Shown: positions 34,725 to 45,064, counted from the first letter of the stretch. The stretch is 64,000 bases of DNA from an uncultured Pelagibacteraceae bacterium (GCA_902597865.1 CACJZL010000005.1:1-64000), one strand, 5' to 3'. Translations and numbers: made by a program. Notes: generated from the letters alone by a model not told the origin.

Positions 34725-35879
34725 ATGAAAAAAAATAAGAAAAGAAAAAAAAAGAGCATAAAGAAAAAAAAACCTCAGAAAAAAGTCAAAAGAAGTTTTA
34801 AGCGAGCTAAAATAAGAAAAAAGAGTAAAAAAAAAATTAAAAAAATTACAAAAAAAAAATCCCAAAAACAGACGGGTTTTTTAGCGAAATTCATTTTTTT
34901 TCAAGAAAGTATAAAAAGTAAACTACGTTTCAAAATTAACCTTAATCCTGAAAAAAAAATTCAAGGTTTTTTTGATTTTATTGAAAAGAAAATTATTGAT
35001 ACGAGGAAGTTAATTATTGAAGAAAAGCAGAAGTTTAGAATACGAGAGGTTGAGAAAGAAAGACAAGAAAAAAGGGCGGAGGAAAAAGCTAAAATAGAGC
35101 TAATAAAGAAACAGGTTGAACTTAAAAAAACCGAGTTAAAAGAGGAAAAACAGTTACAAATAGAGAGAGCAAGAGACCTTAAGAAATTTTTAAGACAAGA
35201 ACAGGCAATTTTAAGAGAAGAGCAGGCAGAAGTTCAAAGGAAGTTTCTTGAAGAAATTAAGATAGAAAAACAAATTGAAAAATTCAGAATAAGAGAGGTA
35301 AAAGAGCTAGAGACACTAGAGCGAATTTCTTTAAAAGAAAAAAGAGAAGATTATAGCGAGATCCAAGAAAGAATAGACAAGTTAAAAGAGAAATACAGGT
35401 TAATCAGAGATCAAAAAATTCGTGAGCGTTTAGAAGCATTAGGAATAAAAACTCTGGACGAAGATGACAGAGAAACTTTATTAAAAAAGGAAAAAAATTA
35501 TATTGCTGCGAGACGACTTGTAGAAACATCATTAGAAAGTTTTTATAGAAGTGCTTCAAGTTTAGTTTTTCAACTAAATAAACGACACCTAACAAGAGAC
35601 ATGTCTATATTCAGATGTATTGATAGAAGGTTTGAAACAGGTGAAATATTTATAAAGTGGCATGAGTCTAATGATGATGAATGGCTTATATTGATTTATA
35701 TTAAAGATAATTCGCCAGAAGGAAAAATTGTTATTGAGGATAAATGCAATCATGAAAAATATTTTTCAGACGAATATCAATCAAATGAAATTTTTAAGGC
35801 ATCAGATAAAATGGTAGACTCCCTCACACAACTTTTATATCGTGAGCGAAGTAAGAATGTTAATCAATCACTTACGTAA
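34725..35879 (+). CDS. Lysine-rich, coiled-coil protein of unknown function
   Basis: I do not recognise this 384-residue protein. Residues 1-50 are almost all lysine and arginine, as in nucleic-acid-binding tails. A short hydrophobic patch (GFLAKFIFFQE) follows, then about residues 80-260 are a continuous Glu/Lys/Arg helix-rich region with coiled-coil character (repeats of REVEKER, RIREVKE type). From about 265 a globular C-terminal domain has ARRLVETSLESFYR, DMSIFRCIDRRFETGEIFIKWH and a final RERSKNVNQ. No signal peptide. It sits after a Cfa-like gene and overlaps convergent ramB by 16 bases. It could be a nucleoid- or membrane-associated scaffold; that is speculation. Confidence 0.7.
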   Translation: MKKNKKRKKKSIKKKKPQKKVKRSFKRAKIRKKSKKKIKKITKKKSQKQTGFLAKFIFFQESIKSKLRFKINLNPEKKIQGFFDFIEKKIIDTRKLIIEEKQKFRIREVEKERQEKRAEEKAKIELIKKQVELKKTELKEEKQLQIERARDLKKFLRQEQAILREEQAEVQRKFLEEIKIEKQIEKFRIREVKELETLERISLKEKREDYSEIQERIDKLKEKYRLIRDQKIRERLEALGIKTLDEDDRETLLKKEKNYIAARRLVETSLESFYRSASSLVFQLNKRHLTRDMSIFRCIDRRFETGEIFIKWHESNDDEWLILIYIKDNSPEGKIVIEDKCNHEKYFSDEYQSNEIFKASDKMVDSLTQLLYRERSKNVNQSLT

Positions 35880-37288
35880 ACAGATACGCCCCTAGCATTT
35901 ACATCAACATCGAATTTTTTGTGAAGAGGAGGGAAAGCCCTTTGTGAACAATCTAGTCTATCACAAGTTCTGCAAGATACACCAATTGGAATTTCTGTTT
36001 TTTTGTCGCTTAAACTTAAATTTTCAGTATAGACAAAATCTTTAGCGTATTTTGCTTCACAACCCAGACCTATTGAAAGCATACTTTTTTTCTGCCCGTA
36101 TCTTCCGACACCTTTTTCAACTGTTCTTGCAATACAAACATATTTTTCTCCATTAGTCATTTTACTTACTGCAGCTTGTATTACACCAGGTCTTGAAAAT
36201 GCGGAATAAACGTTCCATCTCGGGCAAGCTCCTCCATATCTTGGAATTTCTATTCCAGACAAAGAAAACCTTTTTGAAATATTTCCAGCGACGTCCACCC
36301 TTAAAAAATGAAAGGGAATTCCTGGTAATTTAGGATCCTGCAAACTAGTTACTCTATGTGCAACTTGTTCGAATGAAGTTGCAAAAGTATTTTGTAGTAA
36401 TTCTAAGTCGTATTTTAATTTTTTGCATTCCGAATGAAATAATTTGTAAGGCATTAAAATTGCTGCACCGCAATAGTTCAATAAGGCAATTTGAGTAAGT
36501 CTTTTTGATTCTTCAGTTGGAAATTTAAATTCAGATAAATAATCATTTATTTCTTTCATTGCCCCTTCCTGAGCTATTTGAGCTGCGGCATGTAATTTCT
36601 TTGTTTCTAGTGAATTATAATCGCTTAACAAAAGTTCTTTTTTATTTTTATCGAAAATTTTTGAAAAAGGTTTGCCCTCGTCAGGAATTACATCTTTTAC
36701 TGTAATAGAATATTCCGTTTTTAAAAATTCACACAATGCAACATATCTTGTACGATTATTCTTTTGAACTTTTTCAAAAACATTATTTGCAAATTCTTCT
36801 AATTTTGGGAAATAATTTTTCTTTTCTTGTAAAAAATCAGAAATTACTTCACCGGGGAAAGCAGTTTTTCTGCTATCAATAATCTTTCCAGATAAATTTT
36901 CTACTTTGTTAATTATTTCATGATCTTTTTGCTTAAAATTATCTCCTAATTTTATTAAAGCTTTTGCAATTTTTGGGTTTGTATTTACAAGGTCTTTAAC
37001 CTCTGGCCCCACAATGTCTAAATCTTCAAATAACTTATCGTCCAGCAATTCTGATATGTCGTTAACGAGGTTTAAATCAGATTTATTGGTTAAATCTGAA
37101 AGTTCAATTTTTAACTCTTCACAAACTTTTAGTAACAAATCCCCGTCAATTTTTCTTTTTCCACTCTCAATTAAATTAAGATAGCTAGCAGAAATTCCTA
37201 ATTGCTCTGCCAACTTATTCGCTTGAAGCCCTAATTGACGTCTAAATGACTTGATTTTTGGTCCTATTTTAAGATCGACTTGACTCAT
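35864..37288 (-). CDS. ramB: RamB/ScfR-type XRE transcriptional regulator
   Basis: The 474-residue regulator has an XRE helix-turn-helix at residues 8-65 (RRQLGLQANKLAEQLGISAS-YLNLIESGKR), a central IrrE-like domain without a recognisable HExxH zinc site, and a C-terminal ScfR domain ending in VSCRTCDRLDCSQRAFPPLHKKFD, with three cysteines in a short span. RamB of actinobacteria controls isocitrate lyase and acetate genes; here the gene is divergent from aceA, which supports the same role. Two copies of a TTTGTAAA-pair motif lie in the intervening region, one of them nine bases upstream of its own start. Confidence 0.88.
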   Translation of the reverse strand: MSQVDLKIGPKIKSFRRQLGLQANKLAEQLGISASYLNLIESGKRKIDGDLLLKVCEELKIELSDLTNKSDLNLVNDISELLDDKLFEDLDIVGPEVKDLVNTNPKIAKALIKLGDNFKQKDHEIINKVENLSGKIIDSRKTAFPGEVISDFLQEKKNYFPKLEEFANNVFEKVQKNNRTRYVALCEFLKTEYSITVKDVIPDEGKPFSKIFDKNKKELLLSDYNSLETKKLHAAAQIAQEGAMKEINDYLSEFKFPTEESKRLTQIALLNYCGAAILMPYKLFHSECKKLKYDLELLQNTFATSFEQVAHRVTSLQDPKLPGIPFHFLRVDVAGNISKRFSLSGIEIPRYGGACPRWNVYSAFSRPGVIQAAVSKMTNGEKYVCIARTVEKGVGRYGQKKSMLSIGLGCEAKYAKDFVYTENLSLSDKKTEIPIGVSCRTCDRLDCSQRAFPPLHKKFDVDVNARGVSVYVSD

Positions 37289-37296
37289 ATTTTCAA

Positions 37297-37313
37297 TTTG
37301 TAAACTTTGTAAA
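37297..37313. promoter_or_regulatory. Operator-like motif copy 1 (ramB side)
   Basis: TTTGTAAA-C-TTTGTAAA is a direct repeat of two octamers, nine bases apart, close to the ramB start at 37288. The same 17-base pattern recurs 73 bases away at 37370-37386. Autoregulation by RamB is a reasonable inference; RamB sites in actinobacteria are built from a similar TTTGCAAA-like core. Confidence 0.55.
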
Positions 37314-37364
37314 TTATTATTTACAATAAATTTCTTTATTTTACAAGGGTTTTATTAAATTTAA

Positions 37365-37393
37365 TTGATTTTGTAAATTTTGTAAATTATAAG
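37365..37393 (+). promoter_or_regulatory. Candidate aceA promoter with operator-like motif copy 2 in its spacer
   Basis: TTGATT (37365-37370) and TATAAG (37388-37393) are 17 bases apart. The second TTTGTAAA-T-TTTGTAAA motif covers 37370-37386, filling the spacer. A bound regulator here would block or alter RNA polymerase binding. Transcription would start near 37400, exactly at the ATG of the 53-codon ORF. Confidence 0.55.
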
Positions 37394-37399
37394 AGCTGT

Positions 37400-37561
37400 A
37401 TGGACAACAAAAACAAAAAAAACTACTTAAAAAACCACGAAAATACGTCAGAGAATATGCCCTCTCACAGCAGCTCAGGTATTTATTTAAGAGATGATCA
37501 CTGTGATTGGGGTTCTAGCGGGATGAACGAATTCACTCAAGAATTTGGTGAAAATAACTAA
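37400..37561 (+). CDS. Possible 53-residue leader ORF upstream of aceA
   Basis: In the 312-base ramB-aceA gap an ATG at 37400 opens a 53-codon frame that ends with TAA at 37559-37561, 39 bases before aceA. The product is hydrophilic (MDNKNKKNYLKNHE...) with SHSSSGIYLRDDHCDWGSS in the middle, and has no known domain, membrane segment or signal. Only a weak AAGAG precedes the ATG. The candidate promoter predicts a start of transcription at the ATG, so the message could be leaderless. It may be a small protein, a leader peptide or chance. Apart from this and the operators nothing else is seen in the gap. Confidence 0.4.
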   Translation: MDNKNKKNYLKNHENTSENMPSHSSSGIYLRDDHCDWGSSGMNEFTQEFGENN

Positions 37562-37600
37562 TTTCCCCTAAATCTGACAACATCAACAAAAGGCAATTTA

Positions 37601-38878
37601 ATGGGTGCTGAAAAAAAGGTTTCTTACGATTTAAAAAGATTTGCAGGTATTAAAAGAGATTACAATCAAGACGACGTTGAAAGATTAAGAGGTTCAATTA
37701 AAATTGAATATTCAATATGTAAACAACAATCTACAAAATTATGGAATTTATTAAATTCTGAGCCATACGTTAATACACTTGGCTCTTTATCAGGCAATCA
37801 CGCAGTGCAACATGCAAAAGCAGGCTTAAAGGCAATTTATTTGAGTGGATGGCAAGTTGCAGCAGATGCTAATAGTGCTGGCGAAATGTATCCTGATCAA
37901 TCACTCTACCCATATGATAGTGCACCAAAACTAGTTGAGGCAATGAATAATGCTTTACTAAGAGCTGACCAAATCCAGCATATGGAGATTAAAGATGGCG
38001 ATCAAAAAAAAGAAAAAAGAATAGATTACATGCTTCCAATAATTGCTGATGGAGAAGCCGGATTCGGCGGACCATTAAATGTTTTTGAATTGACTAAAAA
38101 ATTTATTAAAGCTGGTGCAGCTGGAGTTCACTTTGAAGATCAATTAGCAAGTGAAAAAAAATGTGGTCACATGGGCGGTAAAGTTTTAATTCCAACAAGC
38201 CAAGCAGTTAAAAATTTGAAAGCTGCAAGGTTGGCAGCTGATATAGCTGATGTCCCATTGATTATTCTTGCTAGAACTGATGCAAATGCGGCAAAACTAA
38301 TTACAAACGACCATGATGAAAATGATAAACCTTTCTTGACAGGCGAAAGATCTCCTGAAGGATTTTATTATGTTAAATCTGGAATCGATCAAGCAATTTC
38401 AAGAGGTCTTGCGTATGCACCATATTCTGATCTTATATGGTGTGAAACCGCTACGCCAAATTTAGAAGAAGCGAAAAAATTTGCAGATGCTATTCACAAA
38501 AAATATCCAGGAAAATTATTAGCTTATAATTGTTCACCATCATTCAATTGGAAGAAACACCTATCTGATAATGAAATTGCAACTTTTCAGAAAAAGATAA
38601 GTGAAATGGGTTATAAGTTTCAATTTATTACTTTAGCAGGTTTCCATACACAAAATATTGCGATATTTGAGTTAGCAGAAAAATACAAAGCTGAGGGAAT
38701 GACAGCTTATTCAAAAATCCAAGAACGTGAGTTTGCAAGAGAGAAAGATGGATATACTAGCGTCAAACATCAAAGAGAAGTAGGAACATCGTATTTTGAT
38801 GCAGTTTCAAATACAATAAGTTCTGGAAAAAGTTCAACAACAGCAATGGAAGGGTCAACCGAGTCTGAACAATTTTAA
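37601..38878 (+). CDS. aceA: Isocitrate lyase
   Basis: The 425-residue enzyme splits isocitrate to glyoxylate and succinate in the glyoxylate shunt. The catalytic cysteine lies in [13 protein letters not shown] near residue 187; other family stretches are [33 protein letters not shown] near residues 56-84, ADGEAGFGG near 150 and [13 protein letters not shown] near 313. Length is typical of bacterial AceA. A modest AAAGG lies eight bases before the ATG. The divergent RamB-like gene and the operator motifs suggest carbon-source control. Malate synthase is not in the window. Confidence 0.97.
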   Translation: MGAEKKVSYDLKRFAGIKRDYNQDDVERLRGSIKIEYSICKQQSTKLWNLLNSEPYVNTLGSLSGNHAVQHAKAGLKAIYLSGWQVAADANSAGEMYPDQSLYPYDSAPKLVEAMNNALLRADQIQHMEIKDGDQKKEKRIDYMLPIIADGEAGFGGPLNVFELTKKFIKAGAAGVHFEDQLASEKKCGHMGGKVLIPTSQAVKNLKAARLAADIADVPLIILARTDANAAKLITNDHDENDKPFLTGERSPEGFYYVKSGIDQAISRGLAYAPYSDLIWCETATPNLEEAKKFADAIHKKYPGKLLAYNCSPSFNWKKHLSDNEIATFQKKISEMGYKFQFITLAGFHTQNIAIFELAEKYKAEGMTAYSKIQEREFAREKDGYTSVKHQREVGTSYFDAVSNTISSGKSSTTAMEGSTESEQF

Positions 38879-39172
38879 ATGATCACAAGTGGATTAATTC
38901 TTCTAGGTTTATATTTTTTGTTAATGTATGCCTTTGAATGTATCAAATACTTTAATAAAATAGATGAAAGATTTGGAAATTCTTTATGGAGATGGTCTTA
39001 CGATTATCCTGTAAAAGGAAAGCAGGATATATCAAATATAGACGATCCAGAATTTGTTGCATTAAGAAGAAGAAGAAATACTGCAGTTACTTGCATGTAC
39101 TGGATTTTCTTCCTAGGTTTTTTTGTACTAATGAATTTTATAAGTCAAGTATTGTTAAAAATTTTCGTTTAA
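38879..39172 (+). CDS. Small membrane protein of unknown function after aceA
   Basis: The 97-residue protein starts at the base after the aceA stop, so it is co-transcribed. It has an N-terminal membrane segment (about residues 5-22), a charged middle with DERFGNSLWRWSYDYPVKG and DPEFVALRRRRNTA, and a second membrane segment (about 73-93). A hairpin topology with a basic loop is likely. I do not recognise a family. Context suggests a link to isocitrate lyase regulation or simply operon hitch-hiking. Its stop overlaps the end of the next convergent gene by four bases. Confidence 0.7.
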   Translation: MITSGLILLGLYFLLMYAFECIKYFNKIDERFGNSLWRWSYDYPVKGKQDISNIDDPEFVALRRRRNTAVTCMYWIFFLGFFVLMNFISQVLLKIFV

Positions 39173-39861
39173 TTTAATTTTTCAATATTTGTAACAATAT
39201 ATTCCCAATCCCCAAAATTAGAATAAGATACTTTTAAAATAATTTTCGATTTTTCATCTAGCCAAACATTAAATTCTTCTTTTTTTTTATCATCAATATT
39301 TTTCTTCATTATAATCTTAAACCTACTTACATTATGGTTGTCACCATTAATTTTAAGTATTTCTTTAGATAAAAAGTAAACTTCTTGAAATTTCAAACTA
39401 CCAGAAAGAGGGCTTATGATCATTTCAGATTTAAGAATACTATGATTCCACCAATTTCCAACCAAAGCAGCCGATGGTACGCTGCCATTAAAAGAAGAAC
39501 CTTTTATTCTAAAAGATTCTTTTTCCTCATTTAGCATTAATTCATTGTATTTTTCTTTATTATTTTGAGTTGTATAAGATTTAAATTTAATTAGCCTTCC
39601 ATTTTTATAGGTTTCAACGGATGAACCGTTTACATTCAACAAATTTATTCCTATTAATTTTGTAGCAAAATTAACTTCGTTCTTAACAATCAATAAATTA
39701 TTTTGTTTTTTAAATAAATATTTGTTGTACCCAATTTTTTTTCCATTTCTCAAAACATCCATTTCAATTATTTTAATTTTGTCATAATGATTTACATGTG
39801 AATAAGAGAAAAAAGGGTAAATCAAAAAAATTAAAAAAAAAATTAATTTATTTTTTTTCAT
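39169..39861 (-). CDS. Secreted protein resembling DUF6134/DUF3108
   Basis: From the ATG at 39861 (four-base ATGA overlap with the upstream stop) the 230-residue product has a signal peptide (KLIFFLIFLIYPFFSYS, cleavage near residue 21). The mature part is beta-rich, with EMDVLRNGKKIGYNKYLF, SGSLKFQEVYFLSKEI and FNVWLDEKSKIILKVSYSNFGDWEYIV near the end; this arrangement recalls DUF6134/DUF3108 periplasmic proteins of unknown function. The upstream TTG at 39873 is not preferred. It follows a GT39-type gene in the same transcript, hinting at an envelope role. Confidence 0.68.
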   Translation of the reverse strand: MKKNKLIFFLIFLIYPFFSYSHVNHYDKIKIIEMDVLRNGKKIGYNKYLFKKQNNLLIVKNEVNFATKLIGINLLNVNGSSVETYKNGRLIKFKSYTTQNNKEKYNELMLNEEKESFRIKGSSFNGSVPSAALVGNWWNHSILKSEMIISPLSGSLKFQEVYFLSKEILKINGDNHNVSRFKIIMKKNIDDKKKEEFNVWLDEKSKIILKVSYSNFGDWEYIVTNIEKLN

Positions 39862-41297
39862 TTGATTTCCCATAGACTTAATTTAAGCCCACCCTCCAAA
39901 AGAGTTTCTTCTAAAATTGTAGATTTATTTGGTGGTTTGTCACAAGAGATTATGGTTAAACAGATATTCCAGATTTTACCTTCAAGGTTCTTTGTGCTGT
40001 CTTTTAAAATTTTGATTTTAGAATCCTTTTTGTTAAGCATTACTTTTGAATAATTTGATATAACGGTATTAATATAGTTCCCATTTTTATCGTTAATTTC
40101 GTTTGTATAAAAATTTATTTTTTTAATCTTTGAATTTTCAATAATTTCGAACGCTCTCTCAAAATTTGGGTTAAATCTTTGTTTTTCTGAAATAAACTGT
40201 TTGAAAGTACCTTCGGTAAAATGATTAGCAAAATTAATTAAAATTAAAAATAAGATCATTAGTTTTTTTATAATTTTATTTTCTATAAGAAAAACAAGAA
40301 TAGAGACAATCAGAATTATTGGTATTAAAACAAATATTATATATTTTGGAAAAATAATTGGTTTAATAAAATATCCATAAACTAATGGTATAAAATAAGA
40401 TAAAATTAAAAAAATAATTAAAAAAATTATTTCCCTGTTTGTTGCTATTTTTTTTCTTAGATAAAACAATAAAACGATTAAAGTAAATAAGTGGATTATT
40501 CCCAATAGCCTAGAGCCAAAAAATTTTGAAAAATAAAAATTTGTAAAAAATTTTATACCTGGTTGCTCGATCCACCCGACTTTATCAAGAGAAACATAAT
40601 TAACATAATAATATAAAAAACCAATTGTCAGAATTGATATTAGCAATAATGAAACATTTACTTTTCGATTGATATTTAAAAAAAAGAAATAGTCTATAAT
40701 TAAAAAAACAATTAAGGATGCTAAAAGAATTATAGCAAACGGATGACTTAAAATAGCCATGAAAGTGAAAAAGGTGAATAGAATGAAATTTTTTGTGAAT
40801 ATTTTATTTTTGTTTTCTTTATAAAGATCTAATAAAAAGATTAAACTTAAAGAAATCAAAAAAAATGTAAAAATATAAACTCTCATTTCTTGAGAATTAA
40901 CAATTAAAAAAATGTTTAAACTTACTAAACATGTGGTTAATAGGTAACTCTTATCTTGAGAAATTTTTTTACATAATATTCCAATAGAAAAAATACTTAA
41001 AAATCCAAAAAAAGCTGAAAAGCATCTACCAACCATTGGATCGTAACCGAAAATTTTGTTGCAAATTTTTACTAAATAATAATATAAAAAAGGAATTGAC
41101 TCGGTAGTTTGTACTCTTAAATACGTTTCGGCAAAACTTAAATTAGGATCTGTAACCCAAAAAGTGTAAATTTCATCTATCCAAAGATTCTCATAATTTA
41201 TATTATAAAATCTAAATACGAACCCCAACAATATTATTAGGAAAACTAAAGAATGAATAAGTAAATTATTTTCTTGAAACTTTAATAGTTTAAACAT
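39858..41297 (-). CDS. Glycosyltransferase family 39-like membrane protein (ArnT/PMT class)
   Basis: The 479-residue protein has about eleven membrane segments and an acidic first periplasmic loop, NLWIDEIYTFWVTDP near residue 36, with the Asp-Glu pair used by GT39/GT-C enzymes. PMT-2-type enzymes of this class transfer sugars from polyprenyl phosphates to lipid A or proteins. A soluble C-terminal part of about 110 residues follows the membrane domain. The acceptor is unknown. The stop overlaps the next gene in an ATGA. The low-complexity, very AT-rich coding is like its neighbours. Confidence 0.8.
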   Translation of the reverse strand: MFKLLKFQENNLLIHSLVFLIILLGFVFRFYNINYENLWIDEIYTFWVTDPNLSFAETYLRVQTTESIPFLYYYLVKICNKIFGYDPMVGRCFSAFFGFLSIFSIGILCKKISQDKSYLLTTCLVSLNIFLIVNSQEMRVYIFTFFLISLSLIFLLDLYKENKNKIFTKNFILFTFFTFMAILSHPFAIILLASLIVFLIIDYFFFLNINRKVNVSLLLISILTIGFLYYYVNYVSLDKVGWIEQPGIKFFTNFYFSKFFGSRLLGIIHLFTLIVLLFYLRKKIATNREIIFLIIFLILSYFIPLVYGYFIKPIIFPKYIIFVLIPIILIVSILVFLIENKIIKKLMILFLILINFANHFTEGTFKQFISEKQRFNPNFERAFEIIENSKIKKINFYTNEINDKNGNYINTVISNYSKVMLNKKDSKIKILKDSTKNLEGKIWNICLTIISCDKPPNKSTILEETLLEGGLKLSLWEIK

Positions 41298-41358
41298 ATC
41301 AAAAATTAGTATTTAATTAATTTCTTAAATTTTAAATTATATTAGTTTGTCAAAATAT

Positions 41359-42006
41359 ATGTTTTTAACAATTAAAAAAATCCCTAAAAATTATTGGAGT
41401 TCAAAAAAGCCCCTTAATCTAAAACCTAAGTCGCTAACAGTTTTTTATCTTACTTTGGGTCTAACAATTTTTGGTTTAGGTGAAGGATTATTGATTGTAT
41501 CTTACTCTGGTGCATCACCTTGGAGCGTTCTCGCACAAGGAATCTCATTAAATATTGATTTGTCAATTGGAGTGGTAACTTTTATTGTAAGTGTCTGTAC
41601 TTTAAGCTTGTGGTTTTTTTTGAAACAAAAACCTGGCATTGGAACAGTTTTTAATATTGTCATTATAGCTGCTATGATCGATTTAACTATTTTTCTTTTT
41701 GTGACACCGGAAACATACTTTGGAAAGTTATTAATGGCAGTATTTGCAGTTTTAATAGTAGGTTTAGGAAGTGGTTTTTATTTGATTGCAAATTTAGGTC
41801 CCGGGCCAAGAGATGGATTAATGACTGGAATTCAAAGAATAACGAATTTTCCAATAGCTGCAGTCAGAGCGGGAATAGAGATAACAGTTGTATCAATTGG
41901 CTGGTACTTGGGAGGCACAGTTGGTGTTGGAACTTTATTATTTGCCTTTGGAATTGGTCCAGCTGTAGCACTTGGTCTTTATTTAGTAGGGAAATTCTTT
42001 AATTGA
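41359..42006 (+). CDS. YczE/YitT-like integral membrane protein
   Basis: The product (215 residues from the ATG; 219 from a TTG at 41347) has five or six membrane segments with glycine-rich motifs: GLGEGLLIVSYSGASPWSVLAQGIS near residue 37 and GSGFYLIANLGPGPRDGLMTGI near 137, the latter characteristic of YczE-type proteins. Function is unknown, though YczE affects surfactin production in Bacillus. It starts a plus-strand trio with an unknown membrane protein and a PsiE-like protein, spaced 31 and 39 bases apart. Confidence 0.78.
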   Translation: MFLTIKKIPKNYWSSKKPLNLKPKSLTVFYLTLGLTIFGLGEGLLIVSYSGASPWSVLAQGISLNIDLSIGVVTFIVSVCTLSLWFFLKQKPGIGTVFNIVIIAAMIDLTIFLFVTPETYFGKLLMAVFAVLIVGLGSGFYLIANLGPGPRDGLMTGIQRITNFPIAAVRAGIEITVVSIGWYLGGTVGVGTLLFAFGIGPAVALGLYLVGKFFN

Positions 42007-42037
42007 TTTTTGTCTTAAAAAAAACTATTAATTTTTT

Positions 42038-42496
42038 ATGTCATTAAAAAATTTTATGATTGAATCAGCAAACATTTTGTTTGATGATAGCAAAAACGAT
42101 TTAAGAGCTTTACCTAAAACTGTAAGACTTCAAATTTTGCTAGTTTTGAGTTTTATTTGGTCCGTAGTATTCAGTTTATACATTTTTACATACACAACAT
42201 TTATCTTCGGCTGGGCAGGAGTATTTCTTGCTCACCTAGGACTAATTTTTGCAGTTTATCATACTTTTAAACAGTTTCATAAAGCTGAAGAAAAGTCAGC
42301 GAGTGTTTTTGAAACAAAAAATTTCAATCCTTTCAAAATTATGGCAATAGTTTTTGTGATAGTCTTTATATTTGTTTTTTCAAAGGGTATTGAGGTACTG
42401 ACAAATACTAACTCGTACAAAATACCTTATGGAGGACCGGATAAGTCTGCTATAGAAAAGTGGTTACCATTTACTCAAAAAAAATCAGAAGATTAG
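42038..42496 (+). CDS. Unknown membrane protein (three segments)
   Basis: The 152-residue protein has three hydrophobic segments (about residues 28-50, 52-72 and 99-117), a soluble N-terminus with LFDDSKNDLRALPKTVR and a C-terminal tail with KIPYGGPDKSAIEKWLPF. No family is recognised. Position between YczE-like and PsiE-like genes, on the same strand and with short gaps, suggests one transcript of small inner-membrane proteins. Confidence 0.65.
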   Translation: MSLKNFMIESANILFDDSKNDLRALPKTVRLQILLVLSFIWSVVFSLYIFTYTTFIFGWAGVFLAHLGLIFAVYHTFKQFHKAEEKSASVFETKNFNPFKIMAIVFVIVFIFVFSKGIEVLTNTNSYKIPYGGPDKSAIEKWLPFTQKKSED

Positions 42497-42535
42497 TCAT
42501 ATATTTTAAGTCTAGAATCAGTTATATTTAACTTA

Positions 42536-42919
42536 GTGAAAAATCTTGTTAAAAACTTGCAGCTTCTTTTGTTAGGAATAATCTTACTTAGCACAATTAT
42601 TGCAGTAGTGCTTGAAATAAGAACAATGTTTTTAAATCAAACTGTTACATTAGCTGATTTATTATTGATGTTTCTATACTTAGAGGTTATGGCAATGGTA
42701 AGAGTATTTTGGGAAGAGCAATCAATAAGCATTTCTTTACCTTTGTTAATCGCAATTACTGCTCTAAGCAGATTTATAATTTTGCAAGGTAAACAGATGG
42801 ATGCTTCTCAACTTCTGTACGAGTCAATTGCAATAGTTTTAATTGCTCTCGCAATAGTGGTATTAAGACTAAGACACAGTGATAAATTAGGCTTATCTAA
42901 AAAGAAAAAAAGAAAATAA
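42536..42919 (+). CDS. PsiE family membrane protein
   Basis: The 127-residue protein, from a GTG start, has about four membrane segments and the PsiE-like LLLMFLYLEVMAMVRVFWEEQSI-type helix near residues 44-66, plus TALSRFIILQGK near 83. PsiE is phosphate-starvation inducible in E. coli, but its function is unknown. The C-terminus is a lysine cluster (KKKKRK). No Pho box was recognised upstream. It is followed by about 120 bases of mostly featureless DNA and then the groEL-facing terminator. Confidence 0.75.
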   Translation: MKNLVKNLQLLLLGIILLSTIIAVVLEIRTMFLNQTVTLADLLLMFLYLEVMAMVRVFWEEQSISISLPLLIAITALSRFIILQGKQMDASQLLYESIAIVLIALAIVVLRLRHSDKLGLSKKKKRK

Positions 42920-43043
42920 AATATTTAATACAACCTGATAAACTGTTATTATTTAATAATGTGGTTTACTAGAATCAGGCTACATAAATTTGTAAGATTA
43001 ACATTTCATCCACCATGAATTAAGTAAAGTCAAAAAATTAGAT

Positions 43044-43075
43044 AAAAAAAAACCCTCTTTCGAGGGTTTTTTTTT
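43044..43075. terminator. Bidirectional intrinsic terminator between psiE-like gene and groEL
   Basis: CCCTC (43053-43057) and GAGGG (43062-43066) form a short GC-rich stem with a TTTC loop, extended by A9 on the left and T9 on the right that can also pair. It serves groEL on the minus strand (18 bases after its stop) and, from the other side, the psiE-like transcript. Confidence 0.85.
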
Positions 43076-43093
43076 AATTACTTTAGTGGAATT

Positions 43094-44749
<1,656 letters not shown>

Positions 44750-44767
44750 TTACTCCTTTATTAAAAA

Positions 44768-45061
44768 TTATTTTCCTGTCGAAATTCCCATTATGTCAGA
44801 CTCCTTCATAATACTGTATTCTTTTCCTCCAATTTTAACCTCAGTACCTGACCATTTGCCAAATAAAACTTTGTCACCAACTTTTACATCCATTGGGATA
44901 ATTTTTCCATCCTCAGTTTTGGCTCCACCACCAACCGCAACAACTTTACCTTCTTGAGGTTTTTCTTGTGCTGTATCTGGTATTATAATCCCACCAGCAG
45001 TTTTTTCACTGCTATCCAAAACTTCTATTAAAACTCTGTCATGTAACGGTTTAAACTTCAT
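44768..45061 (-). CDS. groES: Co-chaperonin GroES (10 kDa)
   Basis: From the ATG at 45061 the 97-residue lid protein starts [16 protein letters not shown] and has the mobile loop [20 protein letters not shown] and the [15 protein letters not shown] end; this is the standard length. An upstream ATG at 45088 would add nine non-conserved residues and is rejected, since GGAG sits directly before 45061. That GGAG is part of a hairpin, and a heat-shock promoter lies upstream, so both transcription and translation may respond to temperature. Confidence 0.98.
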   Translation of the reverse strand: MKFKPLHDRVLIEVLDSSEKTAGGIIIPDTAQEKPQEGKVVAVGGGAKTEDGKIIPMDVKVGDKVLFGKWSGTEVKIGGKEYSIMKESDIMGISTGK

Positions 45062-45064
45062 AAA

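Noticed and set aside
37387..37600. Glycine riboswitch before aceA, as seen before other SAR11 glyoxylate genes
   Set aside because: No recognisable glycine riboswitch core was seen; the region is largely taken up by the small ORF.
42959..43018. 19-codon ORF (MWFTRIRLHKFVRLTFHPP) between the psiE-like gene and groEL
   Set aside because: No ribosome site, no known family and too short to tell from chance; it might be a remnant.
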